DNA of 64,000 nucleotides from contig CM020619.1 in the NCBI GenBank assembly GCA_009829735.1, forward strand, positions 11,957,777-12,021,776. Reading direction: 5' to 3'. Source of the DNA: Pyropia yezoensis (taxonomy: Eukaryota; Rhodophyta; Bangiophyceae; Bangiales; Bangiaceae). Position 1 is the stretch's first letter, and every line of letters begins with the position of its first letter. Positions 55,936 through 64,000 of the stretch are shown piece after piece. The notes below the pieces were generated by a model. The model did no database searches and was not told where the DNA came from. It was given only the letters and a program-made list of their open reading frames with translations. The position numbers were made by a program, and so were the translations under genes.

Positions 55936-57432
55936 GTGTCTATTCTACTGCACATTCGCCTCAAATGAGGCCGCCTCGAGCCTCAAATGAGGCTCCCCCC
56001 GGATCACCGGAAATCGCCATTTTCGACATGTCTGACAAAGAAGAGGCTGTCGGTACCCTCCCCAGACAGCTTCCGCTCGGCCTGCAGCCCCCCCTGACCA
56101 CCTCCCCCCGCTTCTCCCCCACTGCACACCTTCCCCACCCCGTCCCCTTCCCTTTGTGCGGAGGGGACGGGCCGCAGCGGCGGCGGCGGCGGCGGGGGCG
56201 GCGGCGGAGGCGGTGGCGACGACGGGTCCAGAATGCCACCCGTCGACACCGCACGGGATGTTGCGACACATGCCCCCCTCCCCCAGCTCTTGTACCACGG
56301 TGGACGCTTCCCAGCCCGCTTCTCTTCCCTTTGTGGAGCGGTGGCTGGTCGCGGCGGCCGCATAGGAGGCGGTGGTGGCCGTGGCGGCAGCGGCGGCGTG
56401 GCAACGACGGTGCCGGCCGGCCACCCCGCGTCCGTGAGCAGACTCATGGCGCGGGCGCGCCGCTGCGTGCCGTTGTCACAAAAGCCACTCTCTAGCATCC
56501 GCCCACGGGCTCCATCTCCCTCCCCACCCGTCCCTAAACACTCTCACCCCGTCTCACTTCCTGCGGCGAGGGCGGGGGGGGGTAGAAGAAGGGGCAACAA
56601 GGGCAGTGGGGGATGGGGCAATCGGCGGAGCAAGTGCAGAGGGAATGGCCGAGGTGGGCATGGGGGGGCAGGGGGGGGTGCAGAGGGGGCAATGGTGGCA
56701 CTGGGGGAGGGGGGAACCGGCGGAGCAAGCGCAGAGGGACCGGCAGAGTCAGCCATGGGGGGGCGGGAGGGGGTTGAAGAGGGGGCCACGGTGGCAGCGG
56801 GGGCGGGGGGAACTGGCGGAGCATGCGCAGACGGAATAGAAGAGCCGGCCTTGGGGGCCGACGTGGTCGACCAGCCAGCGGTCGGCCGCTCGTCCATGGT
56901 GCTGAAAGAATGGGTTAAACAGGGGGGGGAGGGGGGGGGGGGGGGGGGGGAGGATGACGCGGGAGCAGGCACAAGCAGAAAGAGAGATGGTGCTGGGTGG
57001 GGTGCGTGGTCGGCCGGTCCGCGACAGTGCAGTGGTGGACGATGGGAACCAGGCATGGCAGGGGCGCATGCGCGGCCGCTGCTGGGACCTGCGTGCGGCT
57101 CGGGTCGCGGCGCGGCAGTCCAAACGAAGAGAAGCGCGCGCGTGCCATCGGCGGAGCCTCTGCAGGTCGGGCACCTTGCTCTCTGGGCGCTCTGGAGCGC
57201 GGTCGCTGCCCCGCCGAGAACCGTTCCGGGGCGTGGAAGAAAAGGCGCCAACCGATGGCCGCCCATCGTGGTTGGACGCACTCCGTTTCCCCGAAGGTGA
57301 AACAGACTGCGCTGAGTCCGTTTCTGGTGTCAGAATCCTCGTCTGGCAAGCGGAAGACCTCGAAATAGGGCACCCGAAAACCGCTCAAATAAGGCGAATC
57401 GCCTCAAATGAGGCGGTCAGTAGAATAGACAC
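55936..57432. repeat. Inner inverted-repeat module within element A
   Basis: A perfect 15-bp inverted repeat (GTGTCTATTCTACTG at 55936-55950 and its complement at 57418-57432) bounds the module. Just inside lie copies of the motif GCCTCAAATGAGGC, at 55958-55971 and 55980-55993 on the left and at 57401-57414 on the right, with a degenerate copy near 57382. It may be an independent element inserted in A, or part of A. Confidence 0.65.
56618..56850 (+). repeat. Threefold repeat of about 96 bp
   Basis: Units start near 56623, 56718 and 56814, each with (C/T)GGCGGAGCA(A/T)G(T/C)GCAGA. The period is close to 32 codons and both strands are open through it, but no protein is convincingly encoded. 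Confidence 0.6.
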
Positions 57433-57693
57433 CAGGGATGCCTGTTCCCTCTTCGATGTGGGCAGAAATCTCGAGAAAGTCTCAGATCGCAGTGTTTCCA
57501 CACTAACGCGGAGCACTCATTGGCCAGTGGTGCGCCATCTGAGGCATGCCATTGGCCTGTTGAGGGTCTGTTGTTGTTATTGTCGCCATGAGACGAAATT
57601 CGGGGTACTGCAATAGAAGAGGCCGCAGGGTTTTGTCACAGCGTGTTAGAGCCGGGCACTTGCGATTGACAAGAGGAGCCCGTTTCTAACAAA

Positions 57694-58148
57694 TATTGCA
57701 GTTCTCCCAATTTTGTCCCATGTGGACAAGAGCAAGAGCAAACTGTGTTTGACCAATGGTAAGACTCAGATGCTGCCTCTCTGGCCAATGACTGCTCTGC
57801 ATGAGGGTCCGTTGTTGTACGAACAGTGTGATCGGGGGTTCTCTCGGGATTTCTGACCACTTCGAGGGCAGAACAAGCACCGGCTGAGCGCTTCGGACTG
57901 TTCTTGACAGAGATGACCTGAGATAAAGGGCCAACCGGCGAGATCTGATGAAAAAACAAGAGTGTTTTGACCAACCAGCGTTCGTTGCGAGAGCAGCTTT
58001 GGCCATAGCCAATCATCAGGTTCTTCCGACAGACGTGTTGCAGCACGCCATTGGTAAGCCCTCTGCTGCGAGCATGCGATTGGCCCTTGCTCTTGTACAC
58101 TTGCTCTTGCTCTTGTCCACATGGGACAAAATTCGGAAAACTACAATA
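57694..58148. mobile_element. DNA element B, short MITE-like relative of element A
   Basis: This 455-bp element has inverted ends of about 45 bp: TATTG(C/T)AGTT(C/T)TCC, then AATTTTGTCCCATGTGGACA and AGAGCAAGAGCAA at both ends. TA at each extreme may be the target duplication. It shares internal stretches with element A, such as TGGCCAATGA(C/G)TGCTC. No ORF of note. It lies 78 bp from element A. Confidence 0.8.
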
Positions 58149-59751
58149 CATATATTGCAAGTAGGTACAATACACGGTCTCTGTCTCGATTCTGCACTGA
58201 GTGGCTGAAGAACAGTCGGCCTCTCGGGCGAGGACCCCGTGCTTCTGACGCTCGAGTGGACGCTCGCGTGGAGGGCTGCCAACAACATCACGCAACCGAT
58301 GTCACTTCATGACACAGATACGCAGTTGTGCACGGTATGTGCATTTTCGTACAGTACCGTACGCGTCTCCTGTCACGTACTCGACCTCCGCTTTCCCATT
58401 TTTCGGATATGTACGTACAGTCAACACTTTTCTTTGTCATCCTCTCATGCTGATCTGACGACTGACCCGACTCTTGAACAGACGTAGGCTTCTATGTATC
58501 AACACTGCATGCCTCAGACGACACCTGCAGTCATGAAGCAGACAAGGCCCGTTCCTCGCGTCTCCCGCCAACGACGTTAGCCGTACAGTATATAAGTACA
58601 TACTTACAGTACGTCGGTGTGCGACGTGCTGTTGTGACCGGCACCCCCTCCTGCGCTGCACCCCCTGGCACCGGTCGCCAACCGCCCGCGTGGTTGTCCA
58701 TTGGGTGGCGGTCAGCAACCGACATGGACAGGGCCTCAGCCGCCATGCCAGCAATAGAGAACCATTGATTGTGCCCATAGGCTCGAGCTCCTCGTCCACG
58801 CGCGGTCCGCACGCGTGCCGCCGTGCGGGGCGCTGGCCGATGCGGTGGAGGCGACTCGTGTGGGCTACGCACGGAGAGGGCTGTGTACGGTGCGCCCTGC
58901 CCGCCCTTGAATCTTTTGGTGGGCAAGCAATACAGTATCCCATATTTATGCACGAAGACCGGCTGCGGTGTCCCATTCATGCAGTGCAGTTGTCGCCCAC
59001 GCGGTTGGACAGCGGCACGGCCCCAGCTCACTCCCTTGGCTCGCGTGGCTACATGATACGTACTGTGTGTACTGTATGTATGACCAGTACACCCGGTGGG
59101 TGGCAGGAAGCAAACAGAAAATGGGCATGCACCACCCCCCTGCCATTGCGTTCAGGGACGCTGCCCCTCTTCGTCCTCGACAGATTTGCTAGGGTGTCGC
59201 CGTGCGGGACTGCGGCCGGGTCCGTGGGTCTGGCTCGTCTGGCGAGCAAGTGGCGTGCGTGCTGAGCACGATGCGTCAGCCCACTCCAGAGCCGGTCTGT
59301 CAGAGAAAATTACACATCTCCCGTCCGGACTGTGGTATCCCGCCTGCGTGGCTTGACGGCGGCGCCGCTACGTCGACTGCTGGCGGCTGAAACGACTAGA
59401 GTACCGGCTGCTCTCATTTGACCATGGATAGGAGAGGCGGAGCGGGGGGGAGGAATCGACTGGGTTGGGCCATCCATTCGTTCGATTGCACTGGCGCAAC
59501 AGCTGTATTGTCCCCTCCGTGTGGAGTCCCCATGGCTCTCCTAACGCGGCGGCAGTGGCACATGGACCAGGCATGACGCGTTTCCCAGAAAGTGGATTCC
59601 AGGCGCGTCTCCTCCCAGGCGGCACCTCTTTCCCACACCTACACCGCCTTCCGCCCAGTCGCCGACGTCTGCCCAGACGCTGCCCTCTGCCCAAACGCCG
59701 CAGCCTTCCCCCGCGTGGCAGCCTCCCCACCTGTGAGGGTCGTGCCTATCC
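58149..59751. other. Intergenic region upstream of the subtilisin gene, rich in GTAC/ACAGTA motifs
   Basis: No gene is supported. It holds a cluster of palindromic GTAC/ACAGTA motifs: 58349-58362, 58411-58420, 58583-58613 (with TATATAAG inside) and about 59057-59085. They may be regulatory or remnants of a repeat. Confidence 0.45.
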
Positions 59752-59759
59752 TATATAAA
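59752..59759 (+). promoter_or_regulatory. TATA box of the subtilisin gene
   Basis: TATATAAA lies about 190 bp before ATG 59949, which would put the transcription start near 59785. The pyrimidine-rich stretch with CCCGCAG before the ATG could include a 5'-UTR intron end. Confidence 0.6.
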
Positions 59760-59948
59760 CGGGGCGAGGGCGACGGCAGACACCGACAAACGGCGCTCTT
59801 GCCCCAACCACAGCACCCACTCTCCCGCAGTGGCCGCGGGGTACGGACAGGGGGGTGCGTGTGCACCACGTTCTCGCAGCTCTGTCACCGACCCCCCACA
59901 CGTCCACCCCCACCTCTACCCGCAGGTGCGGAGCGCCGGCTGAGCGCG

Positions 59949-61622
59949 ATGGCGCGCCTGTCGGCCATTGCGGCGGCCGCGGCGGTCGCGATCACCACCA
60001 CCACCATCGCCGTGGCGGGCGTCACGGCCGAAGCCGCCTTGCCAGACGTCACGTCGCGGCCAGCGGCGGCACTGGGCGAGGCGGTACGTGACACGCGGCT
60101 GGTGGTTCTGTCCGAGACCTGTGGGGCTGGGTGCATGGCCCGCGTCAAGGCCCGCCTGGCCAGCCGCTGCGACAAGGTGCGGGAGCTCCGCAACCTCCGC
60201 ATGCTCACCGCCCGCTGCGCCGGGGCGTCGGCGGCAAGCACCACCACCGCGGCAGAGGAGATGATGGCGGATGACCCCGACGTGGAGGACGTCCTCCCCG
60301 ACTCGGTGGTGACGGCGTTCACGCCGGCAGTCAACGCTGCCGACGGTGGCCGCCGTGTCGCCGCGCCCGCAACCGCTCGTCAGGCGGGCGGCCGCTTCTG
60401 GGGCCTGGACCGCATCAACCAGTTTGCGTTGCCACTGGACGGGGACGTCTCCACGGCGGCGTGCTACCCGAGCGCCGGCGCCGGCGTCACCGTCTGGGTC
60501 ATTGACTCGGGGTGCACCACCAGCCACCCCGAGTTTGAGGGCCGCGCCACCACCGAGGCCGGCCCCGGCTCCCGCTTCCCGTCGGGCGCGGATGACAACA
60601 GCCACGGCTCCCACGTGGCCGGCACCGTCGGCGGCCGCCAGACGGGGGTGGCCAAGCGCGTGTCCCTGCGGTGTGTCAAAGTGCTGGACGCGCGGGGCAC
60701 CGGATCCAGCGCGGATATCGCCGCCGCCTTTGACGCCGTCGCCGGCGCCAAGGCGGCCAACCCGTCGGCCCGCATCATCCTGTCGGCGAGCCTCGGCGGG
60801 CCCGCCCGCGGCCGCCAGGACGCGACGACCGTTGCCGCGCGCCGTGCCTCGCAGGCGGGGGTGGTGACGATTGTGGCGGCGGGCAACGACGGCGGCGACG
60901 CGTGCGCCGTCTCCCCCGCGCAGGAGCCGAGCATCATGACGGTAGCCAACGCGGACCGCACCGACCGGCTGGCCCGGTCGTCCAACCGGGGGCGGTGCGT
61001 GGACGTGATCGCGCCGGGCACGGACATCCTGTCGGTGGATGGCAGCTCCCCCGGCGGGGGGCTCCGCACGTACAGTGGCACGTCCATGGCGGCCCCCCAC
61101 GTGGCGGGGGTGGCGGCGCTCATCCTGGGCGACGCCCCAGACGGCGGCCGCCTGACCACCGCCGACGTGCAGGCGCGGCTGACGGCGGGCGCGCCGCAGG
61201 TGGGGGGCTACCCCATGGCCTATGCAGGGGGGGGCGCCTGCACGGGAGACAACCCGCCTGCGCCCGCGCCGGGGCCGCCCGCGCCGGGGCCGCCCGCGCC
61301 TGGCCCTCCTGGGCCGAGGCCCCCTGCGCCGGCGCCTGCGCCGGGGCCGCCCGGTGACCCCTGCACGCCCGTCCCCCGCCGGGTCTGCCGCTGGGGCCCA
61401 GGCGGGCGCCTCCAGTGCCTCATCATTGTGGTGTGTGCCGAGACGGGCCGGCCGCCGGCGCCTGGGCGGGGGCGGCGTCGTGGGCCGCGGGCCGCGCCCG
61501 CACCTGGGGGTGCCCCCGCGCCGGCGGACGACTGCCTCCGCCGCTACTGCCGCCTCGACCGTCGTGGCCGCCCCGAGTGCCGCACGTTCAATGTGTGCGG
61601 CAGGATGGGGGGGCGTGCGTGA
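59949..61622 (+). CDS. Secreted subtilisin-like serine protease (S8, proteinase K type) with Pro-rich and Cys-repeat tail
   Basis: The product is 557 residues from ATG 59949. The signal peptide is [20 protein letters not shown] and following. A propeptide of the I9 type covers about residues 35-125 (it includes [20 protein letters not shown]). The catalytic domain starts near [10 protein letters not shown], with Asp in [15 protein letters not shown], His in [15 protein letters not shown], the oxyanion Asn in [12 protein letters not shown] and Ser in [17 protein letters not shown]. The residues fit proteinase K. After it come Pro/Ala/Gly repeats ([16 protein letters not shown]) like hydroxyproline-rich wall proteins. 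Two copies of a four-Cys motif follow: [18 protein letters not shown] and [16 protein letters not shown], each ending with another Cys. It is probably extracellular and wall-linked (inference). It is convergent with the carbonic anhydrase-Hint gene. Confidence 0.94.
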   Translation: MARLSAIAAAAAVAITTTTIAVAGVTAEAALPDVTSRPAAALGEAVRDTRLVVLSETCGAGCMARVKARLASRCDKVRELRNLRMLTARCAGASAASTTTAAEEMMADDPDVEDVLPDSVVTAFTPAVNAADGGRRVAAPATARQAGGRFWGLDRINQFALPLDGDVSTAACYPSAGAGVTVWVIDSGCTTSHPEFEGRATTEAGPGSRFPSGADDNSHGSHVAGTVGGRQTGVAKRVSLRCVKVLDARGTGSSADIAAAFDAVAGAKAANPSARIILSASLGGPARGRQDATTVAARRASQAGVVTIVAAGNDGGDACAVSPAQEPSIMTVANADRTDRLARSSNRGRCVDVIAPGTDILSVDGSSPGGGLRTYSGTSMAAPHVAGVAALILGDAPDGGRLTTADVQARLTAGAPQVGGYPMAYAGGGACTGDNPPAPAPGPPAPGPPAPGPPGPRPPAPAPAPGPPGDPCTPVPRRVCRWGPGGRLQCLIIVVCAETGRPPAPGRGRRRGPRAAPAPGGAPAPADDCLRRYCRLDRRGRPECRTFNVCGRMGGRA

Positions 61623-62639
61623 GCGCCCTCTACCTACAGTACATTCTTCGTGGTCGGCGTCCGCCCAGCCGTTTATGGGGGATGGGCATTGGGGGCACGG
61701 CGAAGGTGTCGCAAGAAGGGACGGCCTTGTACTGGTACTTTCGTGTTCCGTAGCGCAAATGCGCATGAAAATACCGTCAAACCCCTTTCGAACCACCACT
61801 CTGTACTGAGGGTGGGTCGAATGATGATACCCCAACGTGCTCCTTGCCTGTTGCTATATATTTTATTCCTCCATTCCTCCACCAAACCTCTCCCTCGTGG
61901 GTGCCGCTGTGTTGCTCCCCCCCTCTCCATCAAGGATCCACCCAACGCCGTGGCGGTCCCCGCGCCCGCACCATGCCCTTGGTCGCGGCTGTGTCGCGCC
62001 CCTCCCCCTCCACCCAAGATCCGCCTGCTGGGCGCGGGTGTACTGCCCCATCCCCTCTCCGCTGTCCATCTGCCCGCTGTGGCGGAAGCCCCCGCCCCCC
62101 CCACCAGGGGCTTGCCTCCTGTCGCGGCAGTCCCCACCGACCTCACCTGCCAACTGGGAACGTTTCTGAGGGGGGTGACCTTGGAATTTAATCCCTCTGT
62201 GAGGGATGGTCACCTTCACCCCCGGTGACCTTCAGTCGACCCACCCTCGGTACCGCAGACACAATCGAGCCCCACTCGTCCCCCCTTCCGGAGCCACCGT
62301 GGCCCTCTCGCCCTCCTTATTAGGGCGCCTCCATACCCACGCTTCCACGTTTCCAATGCGCGGTGGCGCTGGGAAGGGGGGACGAGTGGTGCGCGCCGTC
62401 AAAATGCTGCAGTAAACGGGCCGCGTGCGTCGGCCGCTGTTATCGATCGTGCCCGTCGTCCTCCGTGATATCTCCCTGCCCCCCCCTTCCCTTTCAACCC
62501 TCGCGTGGCGCGAGGCCACTCACGCTCACCCCCCCCGTCGTTTGCTCCCCTCCCCCCCCCCCCCCCCCCCCCCCGCCTCGCTCCACCTCCCTCTCCCCGC
62601 CTCTATCTCAACACCGCCCTGGCCACTCGACGATGCCCG
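61623..62639. other. Convergent 3' region with a degenerate tandem repeat and nested hairpin
   Basis: About three degenerate units of roughly 72 bp (CGTGGGTGCCGCTGTGTTGC-like) span about 61895-62140. A nested inverted repeat at 62174-62214 has outer arms GGTGACC/GGTCACC and inner arms ATCCCTC/GAGGGAT, a candidate 3'-end structure between the two converging genes. A C run lies at 62553-62575. No gene is supported. Confidence 0.5.
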
Positions 62640-64000
62640 TCACACCCCCACCGCCGCCGTGGCCGCCGCCACCGCGGCGCGCAGCGCCTCGGCGGCGCGC
62701 CCGCCGTCACCATGAAAGGCGCGGATGCTCCCCCAGCCGCGGCGGTAGGCCCACGCGAGGGGTGCCAGCAGCCGCTCCGCCACGCCCGCCGGCAGGGCGG
62801 TGGTGAGGGTGCTCACCCGGAAGCCGTCAACGACCACGTCCACACCGTCTAGGACATGCGGCGCGTACAGGCCCGTGCCCATCACGTGGGTGACCGCCAC
62901 GACGGGGTCCGCGATGGTGGAGGTGGTGGTGGTGGTGGCGGCGGCGGTGGTTGCAGTGGGGGCGGTGGCGGTGGCAGCGCTGCCGTCACCCGCGGCACGC
63001 GGCGGGGGCACCCGCTCCAGCGTGTCGCCCACCCGCACGGCGCCGGCGGGCACCCGCGCGCCCGACGCGTAGATGAGGTGCCCCGCCGAGGCGGTGAGCG
63101 CCCCCCCCGACGCGGTGGTCAGCCGCACAAACGGGTGGCGGCCGGTGGGCAGCCTGTGGGACCACATGAAGAGCGGGGAGGTGGCGCCCGCCGCGGCGCC
63201 CGTCACCACCTCCGCACCAGTGGCCACGTCTGCGAGCGCCACCGCCCGCCCGTCGGGGCGCCACACGGTGGAGGTGCCGGGGAAGCACGTGGGGTTGACC
63301 ACCACCTCGGCCGACGGCTCGGCGCCGGCGCCGGGGCCGTCGCCGCCCGGCGCCGCGGAGGTGGGCGCGGGCGCCGCCGGCGGCTCGGCCGGCGGGGCGG
63401 GGGGGGAGTGCGGCGGCTCGGCCGGCGGGGCGGGGGGGGAGTGCGGCGGCTCGCCGGCGGGCGGCTCTGGCGCCGCCGACGGGGCGCCGCCGACCATATT
63501 CCCCGCCGGCCCGTAGCAGGTGATCTTGCGCCCGTTGGTCGGCTGCAGCGGCCGGTTGTTGCCCCGCTCGTCCAGGCCCGTCTCTTGGGTGCGGTACTCG
63601 CGGAAGCGGTCCACCTGCTCCTGCGTGACGGGCTGAGCGCTCATCTCCATGAACCAGGCGAGCTCCTCTGAGCATGGCGGGGTGGTGAGGGAGCCCCCCC
63701 ACTGGCAAAAGCCCGACTCGGGGCGCTCCACCGTCCCCCACTCGACGCCCGTGATGCCGACGGTGCTGTTGGGGGCGCCCCCCTGGGCGTCCCCTTGCGC
63801 GTCGAGCAGGCGGGTGAGGAGCAGGTTGGGGGTGGAGGACAGCTCAAACAGCACGCTCACCACCGCGATCCGGTCGTGGGGCACCCCGGGGGCAATGTGC
63901 ACAAAGTGGAGCTCCAGCGGGAAGGTCCGCCCATTCACCTGGTGCTCTGCAGGCGCGTGGGCGTGCACGTTGACCAGGCTGTAGGTGGCAAACTGCCACT
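62640..64000 (-). CDS. Alpha-carbonic anhydrase fused to a Hedgehog-type Hint domain (5' end beyond window)
   Basis: The reading frame enters at the window end and stops at 62640, giving about 452 residues; the N-terminus lies outside. The first part is the C-terminal half of an alpha-carbonic anhydrase (CO2 to bicarbonate). Zinc His residues are in VNVHAHAPAEHQVNG and FPLELHFVHIAPG, the family signature is WGGSLTTPPCSEELAWF, and the fold ends with RKITCYGP. A Pro-rich linker with repeated EPPHSPPAPPA follows. Next is a Hint domain: catalytic Cys in PTCFPGTSTVWRPDG, conserved His in LTASAGHLIYASG, and the Hedgehog-like ending GLYAPHVLDGVDVVVDG. Hint domains self-cleave at the Cys and, in Hedgehog, attach cholesterol to the upstream part. 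Cleavage or lipid attachment of the enzyme is therefore likely, but inferred. No comparable fusion is known to me. Confidence 0.88.
   Translation of the reverse strand, partial: WQFATYSLVNVHAHAPAEHQVNGRTFPLELHFVHIAPGVPHDRIAVVSVLFELSSTPNLLLTRLLDAQGDAQGGAPNSTVGITGVEWGTVERPESGFCQWGGSLTTPPCSEELAWFMEMSAQPVTQEQVDRFREYRTQETGLDERGNNRPLQPTNGRKITCYGPAGNMVGGAPSAAPEPPAGEPPHSPPAPPAEPPHSPPAPPAEPPAAPAPTSAAPGGDGPGAGAEPSAEVVVNPTCFPGTSTVWRPDGRAVALADVATGAEVVTGAAAGATSPLFMWSHRLPTGRHPFVRLTTASGGALTASAGHLIYASGARVPAGAVRVGDTLERVPPPRAAGDGSAATATAPTATTAAATTTTTSTIADPVVAVTHVMGTGLYAPHVLDGVDVVVDGFRVSTLTTALPAGVAERLLAPLAWAYRRGWGSIRAFHGDGGRAAEALRAAVAAATAAVGV

Larger units (their letters stand above)
55661..57615. mobile_element. 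DNA element A with long terminal inverted repeats
   Basis: The ends match in inverted orientation: left TATTGCAGTTCCCCGAATTT, right (reverse complement) TATTGCAGTACCCCGAATTT, continuing for about 37 bp with few mismatches (GTCTCATGG-GACAA). The outermost TA may be a target duplication. The ends are related to those of element B next to it. The interior contains a second inverted-repeat module (55936-57432) and GC-rich filler with a threefold 96-bp repeat. No transposase is visible, so it is non-autonomous. Confidence 0.75.

Noticed and set aside
56233-57300. 355-codon ORF inside DNA element A
   Set aside because: It is Gly-rich, repeats with a 96-bp DNA period and is matched by an equally open minus strand; likely non-coding filler.

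Overview
The window is GC-rich eukaryotic nuclear DNA from a photosynthetic organism. A red alga of the Porphyra/Pyropia type is the best guess. Three genes point to a plastid: a VIPP1/IM30 protein with a transit peptide, a hydroxymethylbilane synthase with a transit peptide, and a twin-arginine thylakoid-lumen peroxidase-like protein. Most host genes look intronless, low-complexity Gly/Ala/Pro coding is extreme, and there is a Hedgehog-type Hint domain, a module known from red algae. The organism call is inference; no rRNA or organelle marker is present.

Layout. 1-3092: a decayed LINE-like reverse transcriptase gene. 3093-23176: a Ty3/Gypsy LTR retrotransposon (element 1). A second Ty3/Gypsy element (element 2, 10572-19949) is nested inside it, flanked by a CCCGG duplication. 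Both look whole and very young, and both carry a long antisense gene between pol and the 3' LTR. By eye the two antisense proteins are distant homologues. 23177-25872: a minus-strand gene fragment next to the LTR, then a pogo/CENP-B-like DNA transposon with one in-frame stop. 25873-35730: homopolymer-rich DNA and a giant low-complexity ORF with a Gly-His repeat and a possible KA1-like tail, followed by a G-rich minisatellite.

36219-64000 is the host gene region: TL29-like lumen protein (+), VIPP1 (+), membrane-anchored aspartic protease (-), a secreted repeat protein (-), a six-exon multi-pass membrane protein (+), hydroxymethylbilane synthase (-), two related long-TIR DNA elements, a secreted subtilisin (+) and, cut by the window end, an alpha-carbonic anhydrase fused to a Hint domain (-).

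Three of the host genes serve the plastid (thylakoid membrane maintenance, lumen, tetrapyrrole synthesis). Four encode proteins predicted to enter the secretory route (aspartic protease, repeat protein, subtilisin, membrane protein), and the carbonic anhydrase-Hint protein probably does too. They do not form an operon; neighbours are independent and often convergent, with inverted repeats at several convergent 3' junctions. The most novel items are the carbonic anhydrase-Hint fusion and the conserved antisense gene shared by two different LTR retrotransposons.
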